Assembly (NCBI GenBank): GCA_009703055.1
Contig: WLGW01000002.1
Span: 1-62,963, forward strand
Source: Actinomycetota bacterium
GTDB lineage: Bacteria; Actinomycetota; Acidimicrobiia; Acidimicrobiales; Ilumatobacteraceae
DNA: 62,963 bases
Reading direction: 5' to 3'
The notes beneath the pieces were generated by a model. It saw only the letters and a list, made by a program, of their open reading frames with translations, did no database searches and had not been told where the DNA came from. The position numbers and the translations under genes were made by a program. Shown piece after piece: positions 17,301 through 24,982 of the stretch. The first letter of the stretch is position 1. Each line of letters opens with the position of its first letter.

Positions 17301-17772
17301 CATCGAGGTTCGGAGTTTGGTTGCGGTCGGCGCTGTAGCCGAGTGTTCCTCCTGCAGGAAGAACAGAGGACGTTTCAGTTCCCTTTTGCAGAAAGAAGTT
17401 CATGCCGTCCGCACCTGTTCCTCCCCACATCGAAAATGTGAACGACACATCAAGTCCTGAACTAATTGGGATAGGCCGGTTATAAATCAAGCCGCCAGAT
17501 CGTTGAGTTCCAGCTGGGGTTAAACGAAGCGCAAATCGAGGAGTTTGGGTTGGCTCATCCCAAATCTGTGCTGTGTAATTGGCGCCCGTGGCAAGACTCC
17601 AGGCTGTTCCAGGCGTCCATCCTTGAGCGAAAGGCTCATAGAAGATCTGAGTGTTGGCAGAGACAGGAGACTTCTCAGTCGAGAGCAACGTGAACATCAA
17701 CGTCAGTACGACAAGTAAACGCCTTGACACTTGACCGACCGACAACGAACCTGGCTTCACTCCAACTGACAT
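14374..17772 (-). CDS. LPxTG cell-wall adhesin: lectin-like, Ig-like and nine InlB B-repeats
   Basis: Very large surface protein of 1132 residues. Order (track numbering): signal peptide (about 20-41), a legume-lectin-like domain (about 45-310, with GADGMNFFLQ and LGIGLDMFGNHGNTQ), one putative Ig domain (about 315-407, GIGTAYSASVAVNG and GTPTTAGTYNFTV), nine tandem InlB-type B-repeats (about 411-1065, each with PTRAGY.F.GWF and a closing AQW), a Pro-rich linker, and the sortase signal LPATG (about 1101) with a hydrophobic helix and the RRPK tail. It should be wall-anchored and bind glycans or other cells. ATG 17772 has AAGGA seven bases upstream; the track start is a TTG two codons earlier. 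No sortase gene is in the window. Confidence 0.9.
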   Translation of the reverse strand: MSVGVKPGSLSVGQVSRRLLVVLTLMFTLLSTEKSPVSANTQIFYEPFAQGWTPGTAWSLATGANYTAQIWDEPTQTPRFALRLTPAGTQRSGGLIYNRPIPISSGLDVSFTFSMWGGTGADGMNFFLQKGTETSSVLPAGGTLGYSADRNQTPNLDGLRNGLLGIGLDMFGNHGNTQFDGTGCPTLSPRPGANALVVRGPGSLKAGYCILGSLKNTKTNWASGASHSTTARTLRAKAIRIIIDPSTVATPQVKIWICAANTTCSTAGAPDLAVNSPAALMNEPTVRFGFSATTGGITNRHEVWNLRVDSQAVFPPVVITTQTLPNGGIGTAYSASVAVNGIAPYTFAVTSGTLPSGLSLNPLTGQITGTPTTAGTYNFTVETTDSRVVGEVGRTATQPYTVTISGGPVCTVTYDEAGGSAVANTDYSQGDSITLPAAPTRAGYSFVGWFTAATGGSPLTSPHTPSGCNVELIARWALLYNVTYEERGGTTVTDTTFISGGTVTLPPAPTRAGFTFQGWFTAPDGGTQYGSTATPPDGNVTIYAQWLPYTVTYEERGGTAVSDTTFNCPTTCDTITLPPAPTRAGYVFEGWYTAPTGGTRYGATYVPTAKDQVIYAQWTPYEVSFNTQGGTAVAGWIIGSNATITLPPAPTRAGFTFNGWFTTPTGGSPVGSTYGPHTGDLEFFAQWSPVLHNVTYQEYGGTAVPDTTFVSGGTVTLPANPTRAGYTFDGWFTAQTGGTMYNPTFSPPDGNLVVHAQWTQNPFTVTYEEYGGTTVSDSTFVSGGTITLPPRPTRAGYTFDGWFTAQSGGTKYGSTSSPPDGNLVVHAQWTQISANTLFTVTYQEYGGTTVPDATFLSGGTVTLPTAPTRAGYTFDGWFTEPSDGTMFGSSFSPPDGNVEVHAQWTQIPFTVTYEEHGGTTVVDDVFVSGGTVTLPADPTRAGYTFSGWFTAQTGGTRFSSTFSPSDGNLVVHAQWTQNPAPAPSSSPFSVTYEEHGGTTVSDSTFVSGGTVTLPTAPTRAGYTFNGWFSAQTGGTKYGSSFSPSDGNVVVHAQWTQNPAPSPAPTPSPAPVVVSALPAPSPTVPLKTVVVKKRPTTPVLPATGYGSEQLLLMALALMIAGFFTTNMRRPKVD
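14595..16548 (-). repeat. Nine tandem B-repeat coding units (~200-220 bp each)
   Basis: The adhesin codes nine consecutive copies of a roughly 70-residue unit. The last five (nearest the C-terminus) are closely alike, sharing blocks such as SGGTVTLP, PTRAGYTF.GWF and VVHAQWTQ, while the first four are more diverged. At DNA level the blocks recur almost unchanged, so the array can gain or lose units by recombination. Confidence 0.9.
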
Positions 17773-17947
17773 GGTCAATCCTTTTCACAATGGCAAGTAG
17801 ACGAGACTCCCGATCTGGGGGATCTGGCCTTTTCAGCAATACCTACTAATAATAGACAACTCTGATTATTTGAAAGTAATTCCCTTTAAGAAAAATAGGG
17901 GTCCAGGCCGGAAATGTCATGTCCCCCTCTACATATCCCAAGATTTC

Positions 17948-17966
17948 ACGCCGCTCGCCTCGGCGT
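17948..17966. terminator. Possible terminator hairpin after the deacetylase gene
   Basis: ACGCCG and CGGCGT enclose a 7-base loop, eight bases beyond the deacetylase stop on the minus strand. The following T content is weak, so intrinsic termination is uncertain. Confidence 0.35.
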
Positions 17967-17973
17967 CTATCGG

Positions 17974-18861
17974 TTACACAGCGGCCTGGAGAGTCAACCG
18001 ATGCAGGTCCACTAGCTCAGCTCGGGACAGTTTGCGACCGGAGTATCCACCAGCAAGCACGAACGAGACGGGAATCTCGTGGTCTTTTGCCCAGCCAAAG
18101 ACCGTCTCTTCACGTTGTGCAAGAACGCTTGTCGTAATTCCCTCTGCGCCACCCGTGGTGCAGTCCTCGTGTGGGTCCATCCCTGCGTTGTAGATCACAA
18201 GGTCGACGGAGCTTGGATCAACGACCGACTGCAACATCTGATTGATGTCGTCTAGGTACGACTCACCAGAGGATCGAATGATTCGTGCATTGTCAGTGTC
18301 CTCATAATTGTCAAAGTGATTGACCGAGACATCAATCTGTTCAATCCCCTTCACACCTTCAATGAGACTTGCTGTCCCACCACCGCCATGCGCATCGAGA
18401 TCGACAATCAGAACACGCACTGCACCTTGAATCAACGCATCACGTGCTGCAATTGCTAAACCGTTGAGAGTGCAAAAGCCGGAACCATGCCCTTCACGTG
18501 CATGATGCAATCCACTCGATAATGACCCCGAGTTCACACCGTGCATCAACGAATAGCGCGCTGACTCCACGCAGCCACCAACCATTGAAAAGACCGAACG
18601 ACGCAAGTCAGTTGACCACTCTCCAATGCCGTTCGCGTCGGCCAGTGAATCAGGACGACCAGTGATTAATGCGTTCACATACCGACGTGTGTGCACACGC
18701 GTCACTACAGCCACTTCAGCTGGTGTTGGTTCAATGAGTACGACACCTTCAATAGGATGATCGTGCAATGACGCCGCGATCTCGCCAGCTTTTTCACGAG
18801 TATCTACTCCGTACCCATCACAGAGATAGTCCTGCGAATAATAAACATTGATGTTCTTCAT
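17974..18861 (-). CDS. Histone-deacetylase-family (arginase-deacetylase fold) hydrolase
   Basis: Zinc-dependent deacetylase family, about 295 residues. The catalytic core shows GLHHAREGHGSGFC (paired His), DLDAHGGGGT (Asp and His zinc ligands) and NAGMDPHED (third ligand Asp), with GGYS near the end in the place of the catalytic Tyr loop. Bacterial members deacetylate acetyl-lysine, polyamines or acetoin-related substrates. The target here is unknown. The track starts at a GTG directly after the upstream stop; ATG 18861 has a purine-rich GAAAGAAAAG before it and is preferred. It forms a two-gene unit with the phosphatase, which is an uncommon pairing. Confidence 0.85.
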   Translation of the reverse strand: MKNINVYYSQDYLCDGYGVDTREKAGEIAASLHDHPIEGVVLIEPTPAEVAVVTRVHTRRYVNALITGRPDSLADANGIGEWSTDLRRSVFSMVGGCVESARYSLMHGVNSGSLSSGLHHAREGHGSGFCTLNGLAIAARDALIQGAVRVLIVDLDAHGGGGTASLIEGVKGIEQIDVSVNHFDNYEDTDNARIIRSSGESYLDDINQMLQSVVDPSSVDLVIYNAGMDPHEDCTTGGAEGITTSVLAQREETVFGWAKDHEIPVSFVLAGGYSGRKLSRAELVDLHRLTLQAAV

Positions 18862-18876
18862 AATCTTTTCTTTCAC

Positions 18877-19509
18877 TTAGATACGTGCGATTCGATTGCC
18901 AATGCTGCGAATGACATATGCGAGATCGAGATAGTTGCGGTCCAGCCATTGCTCAACGTCATCCACCATCACTGCAATTTCTTCAACAGACTTCTCTTGA
19001 GCTGTTGCATGCCAGCGCACTGCGTCTGGTGCATAGATGATCCCGGCGATGGGCCGTGCATTTCTGATCGCGCGGAGAGCGTCGAGATGATTCCAACCCA
19101 AGACCAGCATCACTGCGTACAACGCAGATGGTCCTCGATTCACACCCATGTGACAGTGCACCAAAACTTTGCGCTCTGGATCAGCAAGCACCTCTGCGCA
19201 TTTCTCCGTCAGAGAAACAAACCATGCATCGCTGCGCTTTCCGCCATTGTCGTCAACACCAAACCAATGACTGCAAATTCTTGAATTCGCGTGAATGAAA
19301 TCGGTGTCATCACATTCACCACGCATGTCAAACACATCCGTGATACCAGCTGCTTCCCAGAGCGCCAATTGCTCATGTGCAGCATCACGACTCATGGGAA
19401 GGTCGCCACTAACTGCCAACTGCTCCGAGACCCAACACAATTCACGCCATACCTCGTGGGGTGCAGTTGGCCGTGCTGGCCGCGTAATTGAAGAGAGTGA
19501 AGTACTCAT
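18877..19509 (-). CDS. Cys-based dual-specificity-type protein phosphatase
   Basis: The active-site loop reads VLVHCHMGVNRGPS, matching HCx5R of protein tyrosine and dual-specificity phosphatases. The general-acid loop is probably in FDMRGECDDTDF. Such enzymes remove phosphate from Tyr/Ser/Thr or other substrates via a Cys-phosphate intermediate. The 210-residue length with about 60 extra N-terminal residues is plausible. The ATG follows AAAGG with good spacing. Its stop is directly followed by the deacetylase, so both are co-transcribed. A cytoplasmic location is likely, with no signal peptide. Confidence 0.85.
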   Translation of the reverse strand: MSTSLSSITRPARPTAPHEVWRELCWVSEQLAVSGDLPMSRDAAHEQLALWEAAGITDVFDMRGECDDTDFIHANSRICSHWFGVDDNGGKRSDAWFVSLTEKCAEVLADPERKVLVHCHMGVNRGPSALYAVMLVLGWNHLDALRAIRNARPIAGIIYAPDAVRWHATAQEKSVEEIAVMVDDVEQWLDRNYLDLAYVIRSIGNRIARI

Positions 19510-19583
19510 GATTCGCCTTTCGGTACTTGCCCCTGACCCAATGTCAACGGCTATACGTACTCAGCGATTCAGAAACAGAACCT

Positions 19584-20600
19584 TCACTGTTTGGGCGCGT
19601 ACCGCCTCACGACGTCGCTCACAGCCCTTAAAACAGCCACATCATCCTGTAAACCCCTGCCATCTTGGCGGTCATGCCGGCCATCATTCACCTCTAAGAC
19701 ATAGAAGCAGGCTGCATTAATTAGTCGAATCAGCACCTTGTTAGACAGGCCGCGTGCATTGGGCATGTGCCTCTCTAGATATCGCAACCGTGCAATACCG
19801 AGAATCGATTGCTGACGATGATCTTCGGAATAGTGCGCAGCAAACTCCAGATGACCGATTGCAGTCTGAATCGGACTGCTCAGGAGATTTAGATCGTCAT
19901 AGTTCTGGAGGACTTTGACAAAGGCTTCAGCTGTCTTCATCTGCAATCTTCCAACGACAATCGCAGCTGGCTCAACAGCACCAGAGGAGTTCGCCGTGCC
20001 AACAATCTTGGCGAGAAAATTCGCCATCGCTGTTGCACTCCGACCACCAAATTTTATTCCCAATTGTGCCAACGACAGTCCATCGCTCTCGAAGAAGCGA
20101 TGCTCCAAAATCAATTTCTCTTCGCCCTCGGGAAGAACTGAAATCATCGCGGCTGCTTGCAACGAGTGCAGTTGATCCTGTTCTTTACTGATGATCTCAA
20201 GGGAAAGGCCGCGTGTTTGCGCATTACGAGGGAATACTTCGGTGCTTTCAGCCCCACGATTCACACCCTGGATGCGAACACCGTCAGGCAACTCATGTGC
20301 CAATAGTCGTAGCTGTCGATATTGCACCTCACGTCGACGACCAAGATCAATAATTCGATTCTTCATCACACGCGTCATATATCCCGCAGGATTCTCGATG
20401 GGATCTAGTTTCTGTTTGATACGACGTGCATTTGCTGCCAACAAATCTTGTACTGCGATTGCTTGTAAATCGTCTGCATGCAAATTCAACCACGGTTCAC
20501 GTCGTACGAGTGATTGAACGATCTTCTGTGCCGACTGTGAGAACTGTTTTGCTTCTCGTTCTTCTTGGGCGGTGAAAACTCTTTTTGAAGACGAAGCCAT
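19584..20600 (-). CDS. Atypical sigma-70-like regulator with C-terminal extension
   Basis: 338 residues. The N-terminal third holds a sigma region-2-like helix set ending in GYMTRVMKNRIIDLGRRREVQ, the usual sigma-70 core pattern. Residues about 165-215 (LILEHRFFESDGLSLAQLGIKFG) look like a region-4 HTH. The last 130 residues (leucine-rich helices, then KVLIRLINAACFYVLEV) have no assignment I know. ATG 20600 is preferred to the track TTG at 20609. It lies downstream of the phosphatase-deacetylase unit on the same strand but upstream in transcription order, 74 nt away. It may be a sigma factor or a sigma-derived regulator. Confidence 0.65.
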   Translation of the reverse strand: MASSSKRVFTAQEEREAKQFSQSAQKIVQSLVRREPWLNLHADDLQAIAVQDLLAANARRIKQKLDPIENPAGYMTRVMKNRIIDLGRRREVQYRQLRLLAHELPDGVRIQGVNRGAESTEVFPRNAQTRGLSLEIISKEQDQLHSLQAAAMISVLPEGEEKLILEHRFFESDGLSLAQLGIKFGGRSATAMANFLAKIVGTANSSGAVEPAAIVVGRLQMKTAEAFVKVLQNYDDLNLLSSPIQTAIGHLEFAAHYSEDHRQQSILGIARLRYLERHMPNARGLSNKVLIRLINAACFYVLEVNDGRHDRQDGRGLQDDVAVLRAVSDVVRRYAPKQ

Positions 20601-20625
20601 AACAAACAATACAAACTGCAGAGGC

Positions 20626-20643
20626 CTGCCGATTTATCGGCAG
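20626..20643. promoter_or_regulatory. 18-bp palindrome between divergent genes
   Basis: CTGCCGAT-TT-ATCGGCAG has perfect 8-bp arms. It lies 25 bases upstream of the sigma-like ATG and about 110 bases before the divergent coiled-coil gene. It has no T-run, so an operator is more likely than a terminator. Confidence 0.45.
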
Positions 20644-20754
20644 TTCTCAAGCGCTATGAATTGCGATAAACATGAATCATGACGGCACATCAACTGCCCC
20701 TTTTCTTCCCCAAGAACACACATCACAGTCACTATTTGATGAGGGAGAAATTTC

Positions 20755-21087
20755 ATGTCCATGACGGAAGCACGTCGAACAGAGATGCACATTGGCTTAC
20801 GAGAATCATTGGGGCCGCGCGTGGCTGACAGCCTGATGGAACACTTGCCCCCCAACGGCTGGGGCGATGTCGCTCGTCAGTCCGAGATGGTTCTTCGATT
20901 CGACATGGTTCAGATTCAATTCGAGATGATTGAACGACGATTTGAAGAGATCGATCGACGATTCGACGGTATCGACAAACGCCTAGACAAGATTGAATCT
21001 CGCATGAGACTCATGATTGGCACTGGCTTAACAATTGGCTTGGCGCTGTTTGGCCTTCAGGTTCAGATACTTCTGAGCCTTCCTTGA
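20755..21087 (+). CDS. Small membrane-anchored coiled-coil protein
   Basis: 110 residues. The middle (about 45-82) is a strict coiled coil with repeating FEMIERRFEEIDRRFDGIDKR, and the C-terminus (about 88-108) is one hydrophobic helix. The first 40 residues contain ADSLMEHLPPNGW, a motif I associate with small actinobacterial proteins of this type. It probably oligomerises at the membrane with its N-terminus in the cytoplasm. The ATG has GGGAG upstream. Function unknown; possibly a scaffold or stress-related protein. Confidence 0.7.
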   Translation: MSMTEARRTEMHIGLRESLGPRVADSLMEHLPPNGWGDVARQSEMVLRFDMVQIQFEMIERRFEEIDRRFDGIDKRLDKIESRMRLMIGTGLTIGLALFGLQVQILLSLP

Positions 21088-21098
21088 ATCAGAACTAG

Positions 21099-21803
21099 TC
21101 AGTCAAAACCAATGAATGCCGCGGCGGTGTCATTCTGTGCACGATGCGACTGCACATGATTTGCAACAAACTCTTCATCGGGGAAACCCATTGCCACACA
21201 CGTCATAATCACTTGATCTTCCGGAATGTTCGCGTATTCACGCACAACTGAAGACTGCATGATTCCCTGACCATTGATTACAGAGCCAAGACCCTTCGAC
21301 CACGCAGCAAGAACGAGTCCGTATGTTGCAGCACCACAGTCGAAGTGCGCAACGGTGTCATGCTCCAGCGCCTTGTCAATCGTGATCACAATTGAAACCG
21401 GCGCATCAAACTGACGGAAGCCGCGCATGACCCAATCTTGACGACGAGCCTTGTCATCGCGCTCGATTCCCATTGCTTCAAACAACTGCACCGCAATTTC
21501 TACTTGCCGATCACGGTGTACGCCTTCATAGCCGTGGCTCAACTTGATCTCGCGATCAATGCCAGCACCCGCCATCATGCGCTCTGTGTTTCCTTCACGA
21601 ATCTTTTCAAGCGGATCACCTGTCACAACATGAAAATGCCACGGTTGAGTATTCATTGATGACGGCGCGCGCTTGGCAATCTCAATGACTTCTTCAATCA
21701 ACGCCTTCGGCACGGGCTGCTTTTTGTAGCCACGAATACTGCGGCGCTCATTCACGATGGTCGCGTGTTCTTGATTCCCACTATGCAATGACTTACTCGA
21801 CAT
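21099..21803 (-). CDS. Nitroreductase-family FMN oxidoreductase
   Basis: Nitroreductase fold, about 234 residues. The N-terminal FMN-binding segment is ERRSIRGYKKQPVP with RAPSSMNTQPWHF, and the C-terminal part has AAWSKGLGSVINGQ and MTCVAMGFPDEEF, all standard. Members reduce nitro groups, quinones or flavins with NAD(P)H. The track ORF starts at 21830, but ATG 21803 has GGGGGAAAG just before it. It is divergent from the SnoaL-like gene and convergent with the coiled-coil gene. Substrate unknown. A second, distinct nitroreductase lies at 50.8 kb. Confidence 0.9.
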   Translation of the reverse strand: MSSKSLHSGNQEHATIVNERRSIRGYKKQPVPKALIEEVIEIAKRAPSSMNTQPWHFHVVTGDPLEKIREGNTERMMAGAGIDREIKLSHGYEGVHRDRQVEIAVQLFEAMGIERDDKARRQDWVMRGFRQFDAPVSIVITIDKALEHDTVAHFDCGAATYGLVLAAWSKGLGSVINGQGIMQSSVVREYANIPEDQVIMTCVAMGFPDEEFVANHVQSHRAQNDTAAAFIGFD

Positions 21804-21908
21804 GGCTTTCCCCCAATGATGAAACCCCATATTGCCTCAAAGAAGTTTCCGTCTCAGTATCGAAACTCCAAATACCACTGCTCCCCTCAATTTGAATACA
21901 GTGAGTTC

Positions 21909-22343
21909 ATGATTGAGCACGTAGTGGAACAGTGGCACGCCTATATGAAAGGTCAACTGCCCAATGGCCTCGATGACCTTCTCGATGACGACTGCGTCTT
22001 TCTCTCCCCCATCGTTTTCTCTCCTCAGAAGGGCAAGACCCTCACCAAGCTGTACCTGATGGCCGCAAGCCAGACCCTCCCCGGTGAGAAGAACGGTTCA
22101 GCCGATGCAAGTTCACCAAAGGACGACTCAAAGAAGTTCCGGTACACCAAAGAAGTGATGTCGGGCAACAATGCCGTTCTTGAATTCGAAACGTACGTTG
22201 AAGGAAAGTACGTGAATGGTGTTGACATCATCACGTGCAACGACGCCGGAAAAATTATTGAGTTCCGCGTGATGATTCGCCCGCTACAAGCAGTGAATCT
22301 TGTGCATCAACAGATGGGTGCGATGCTCGAGAAGATGAAGTAG
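21909..22343 (+). CDS. SnoaL/NTF2-like protein
   Basis: About 144 residues with the NTF2-like cone fold: an N-terminal helix (VEQWHAYMKG), LDDLLDDDCVFLSPIV, then beta strands with VLEFETYV and DIITCNDAGKIIEFRVMIRP. Similar proteins are enzymes (isomerases, dehydratases) or ligand binders; a catalytic assignment is not possible. The track start at 21816 overlaps the divergent nitroreductase; ATG 21909 (MIEHVVEQW) gives the normal family start. Convergent with the TetR gene 25 nt downstream. Confidence 0.75.
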   Translation: MIEHVVEQWHAYMKGQLPNGLDDLLDDDCVFLSPIVFSPQKGKTLTKLYLMAASQTLPGEKNGSADASSPKDDSKKFRYTKEVMSGNNAVLEFETYVEGKYVNGVDIITCNDAGKIIEFRVMIRPLQAVNLVHQQMGAMLEKMK

Positions 22344-22368
22344 ATCATCTCTCTTTTCGTTAACTGAT

Positions 22369-22965
22369 CTATCCGATAAAGGTCATCACTGCATCGAGTG
22401 AGATCTTGTCCCACTCTTCAATGCGAGAGCGTTCAAGATCCATCTCTGGCAAGTTACGAGAGTTAACTTGGCCCATCAACCAGAGGCTCAGCATCTGTGC
22501 ATCAATGCTCGTCCTGACCCAACCTTTTTCCTGGGCTTCTGCAAAGACTTCTGCTAGTGCTTGTGAAATTTCATAGTTCACATCTGCGACAACTTGTGAT
22601 AAGAACTTGCTGGTTTGCGCACTACCCAAAACATTGATGCGAGTAGAGCGAGATGTTGCACGATCTTGTTGGTACATCACAGAAAAAATCTGAAGGATGA
22701 TGTCTAAGAATTCTTGCTTCGAGGTTGCTCCACTGGCCATCGCCTTAAACGGCAAGATCATCTCGTAGTAACTGCGGCGGTACCGTTCTGCCTGCGCTGC
22801 CTCGACAAGTTCTTTGCGATTCTTGAAGAAGTGATACACCGACGGCTCGCGAACTTCTGCCTGCTCAGCAATGTTGTGTACTCGAACAGAGCCTTCACCA
22901 CCAGCAGCAATTGCTTCAATCGTTGCTTCGATTAGTCGTGAGCGTGTGTCAAGAACCGTGGACAT
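22369..22965 (-). CDS. TetR-family transcription regulator
   Basis: 198 residues. The N-terminal HTH contains EATIEAIAAGGEGSVRVHNI, EQAEVREPSVYHFFKNRKEL, typical of TetR; the rest is an all-helical ligand-binding and dimer domain. A 21-bp palindrome overlaps the region immediately upstream of the ATG, consistent with autoregulation. The neighbouring acyl-CoA dehydrogenase on the same strand, about 100 nt upstream, may be part of its regulon. Ligand unknown, possibly an acyl-CoA. Confidence 0.88.
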   Translation of the reverse strand: MSTVLDTRSRLIEATIEAIAAGGEGSVRVHNIAEQAEVREPSVYHFFKNRKELVEAAQAERYRRSYYEMILPFKAMASGATSKQEFLDIILQIFSVMYQQDRATSRSTRINVLGSAQTSKFLSQVVADVNYEISQALAEVFAEAQEKGWVRTSIDAQMLSLWLMGQVNSRNLPEMDLERSRIEEWDKISLDAVMTFIG

Positions 22966-22966
22966 T

Positions 22967-22987
22967 TACCCAATTTACTATCGGGTA
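22967..22987. promoter_or_regulatory. Palindrome TACCC-N11-GGGTA, candidate TetR operator
   Basis: Perfect 5-base arms with an 11-base AT-rich centre start two bases upstream of the TetR start codon. The position suits autorepression. Confidence 0.45.
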
Positions 22988-23065
22988 GCTCAATGTTTGT
23001 TAATGGCAAGTAAATGGTTTGTACTTTACAAAAACGCGTTTTGACTGTTCGCGAATTGTGCGCAA

Positions 23066-24319
23066 TCAGCCGTGGCCAGGAATTGACTTCCAAGGTCCAC
23101 CGTCTGCACGTGGCTCCTTTGGAAGTCCAAGAACTTGCTCGCCCACAATGCCGCGTTGCACTTGGCTTGTTCCCGCGTAGATAGTTCCGGCACGTGCGTT
23201 CAAGAACACACCCACCCAGTTCGCACTGTCGTTTGGTGAGCCTGGAGAGTCAGTCGTGAACGCCGTGTGTGGTCCTTGACCCACTGGCACCATTGCATCT
23301 GCACCGAGAATGTCAACCGCAAGTTCAGTGACTTCCTTGTGATATTCACTCCACCACAACTTGCCGATTGATGCTTCTGAACCTGGTTGACGACCATTCA
23401 TGAAAGATGTCAGTGCGCGGTATCCGAGGAAGCGCATGATCTCTACTTTTGTGTGAGCCTTTGCAAGACGCTGGCGAATGTATGGATCGCTCGTCATGCC
23501 TTTTTCTTGTGCAAGACCAGTGAGCTTGTCGAGTTCTCCTCGGAAAGAGATGCTGCTCACTGCTGCTGCTGCGCCACGCTCATTGCCGAGAAGTGTCATT
23601 GCAACCATCCAGCCGCCATTCACTTCACCCACAACGTTTTCCTTTGGACAACGTGCATCAGTGAAGAACACTTCGTTGAACTCAGAGTCACCCGACATCA
23701 TCTTGATGGGGCGAATTTCAACACCAGGCTGACGCATGTCGACCAATAAGAACGTGATTCCGCGGTGCTTCACTTCATCCGGAGCAGTACGTGCGAGAAC
23801 GAAAATGTGGTTCGCAAGATGTCCTGCGGATGTCCAGATCTTTTGACCATTGATGATCCATTCATCACCGTCAAGAACTGCACGACAACCCAGGTTGCCA
23901 AGGTCTGAACCTGCAGCGGGTTCTGAGTAACCCTGGCACCAACGATCTTCACCGGAAAGAACGCGAGGCAAGAAGTGACGCTTCTGTTCTTCGGTACCAA
24001 CAGCGATGATGGTGTTACCCAACATGCCAATTCCGAATCCATCATTTGGACCACCTGATGGCACTCCGGCGCGTGCAAATTCTTCTGCAACAACAAGAGA
24101 CTCAATGTGAGAAAGTCCGGCACCGCCGTACTCCTTTGGCCAAGTGATTGCCAAGAGGCCTTCGGCAGACAACTTCTGTCGCCATTCTTCTGTCCACGCA
24201 GCAGCATCGACATGATTCAATGCTCCGATGCCCTTCCAATCTTTTGGCAGGTTCGCATCGAGGAACGCGCGAACTTTCGCACGGAACGGGGCGGCTTCTT
24301 CTGGGTACTCAAAATCCAT
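23066..24319 (-). CDS. Acyl-CoA dehydrogenase
   Basis: 417-residue flavoenzyme with the usual three-domain fold. Signatures are GAGLSHIESLVVAEEFARAG, QGYSEPAAGSDLGNLG (FAD/substrate motif), INGQKIWTSAG, and the C-terminal AGTIYAGTSQVQRGIVGEQVLGLP. It introduces a trans-2 double bond into an acyl-CoA. Sterol side-chain degradation also uses paralogues of this FadE type, so the substrate is open. The catalytic Glu cannot be fixed by eye. The ATG at 24319 gives MDFEYPEEA, a normal start. Divergent from the DUF4395 gene. Confidence 0.92.
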   Translation of the reverse strand: MDFEYPEEAAPFRAKVRAFLDANLPKDWKGIGALNHVDAAAWTEEWRQKLSAEGLLAITWPKEYGGAGLSHIESLVVAEEFARAGVPSGGPNDGFGIGMLGNTIIAVGTEEQKRHFLPRVLSGEDRWCQGYSEPAAGSDLGNLGCRAVLDGDEWIINGQKIWTSAGHLANHIFVLARTAPDEVKHRGITFLLVDMRQPGVEIRPIKMMSGDSEFNEVFFTDARCPKENVVGEVNGGWMVAMTLLGNERGAAAAVSSISFRGELDKLTGLAQEKGMTSDPYIRQRLAKAHTKVEIMRFLGYRALTSFMNGRQPGSEASIGKLWWSEYHKEVTELAVDILGADAMVPVGQGPHTAFTTDSPGSPNDSANWVGVFLNARAGTIYAGTSQVQRGIVGEQVLGLPKEPRADGGPWKSIPGHG

Positions 24320-24419
24320 GCCGTTACCTTATGCCACAAGGGTCCTGCGCCATTCCTCGGAAGTCGGCAACTTGGGTTTCGGCGGTGTAAGCCACCGCTC
24401 GTCTCCCTAGGCTGAAAAG

Positions 24420-24923
24420 GTGACCAAGTTACTCGGCTTTCCAGAAGAGGTGAATGACACCTCAGCACGCATCGTGGCCGCCGGGGCTGTTTCCCTTGCA
24501 GTTCTCTATGCCGTAACAGGCTGGGGATGGGTGCTCATCCCTCTTACATATGGCTTCATCGCCCGAGTCGCCTCTGGCCCTCGCTTCAGCCCTCTCGGCC
24601 TTTTTGCCACCAAGGTTCTGACTCCCCGATTGACCACGATCAACCACCGTATTTTACCTGGACCCCCAAAACGTTTCGCCCAAGGAATCGGTGCCATCTT
24701 CAGTGCGACTGCATCGGTCCTCTTCCTTCTCGAACTCAACACCGCATCCCGTCTTGTTGCCGCCGCTCTCGCTGGCCCAGCATTTCTTGAAGCTGCATTC
24801 GGATATTGCGTCGGTTGCAAGATGTTCAATCTCTTAATGCGAATTGGGATCATTCCTGAGAGTGTGTGCGTTGAGTGCAGCGATATCTCCGCACGACTTG
24901 CTCGCCAGTCCCCTGCTGCATAG
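24420..24923 (+). CDS. DUF4395 membrane protein
   Basis: 167 residues with about four transmembrane segments. The family hallmark FGYCVGCKMF (two Cys) lies near residue 130, preceded by the conserved PRFSPLGLFATKVLTPRL. DUF4395 proteins are often linked to rhodanese or thiosulfate metabolism genes; neither is adjacent here. The start is GTG at 24420. A short palindrome (AGGTCCACAGACCT, 24929-24942) follows the stop. Function unknown; the Cys pair could be redox-active or metal-binding. Confidence 0.83.
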   Translation: MTKLLGFPEEVNDTSARIVAAGAVSLAVLYAVTGWGWVLIPLTYGFIARVASGPRFSPLGLFATKVLTPRLTTINHRILPGPPKRFAQGIGAIFSATASVLFLLELNTASRLVAAALAGPAFLEAAFGYCVGCKMFNLLMRIGIIPESVCVECSDISARLARQSPAA

Positions 24924-24982
24924 TTCGCAGGTCCACAGACCTACATAAATTCTCTACTGTGCGCTACTACTGTTAGCCCCTA

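Noticed and set aside
22341-22371. TAGATCA ... TGATCTA inverted repeat between SnoaL and TetR genes
   Set aside because: The arms are made largely from the two stop codons and surrounding bases, with no T-run; not enough for a terminator call.
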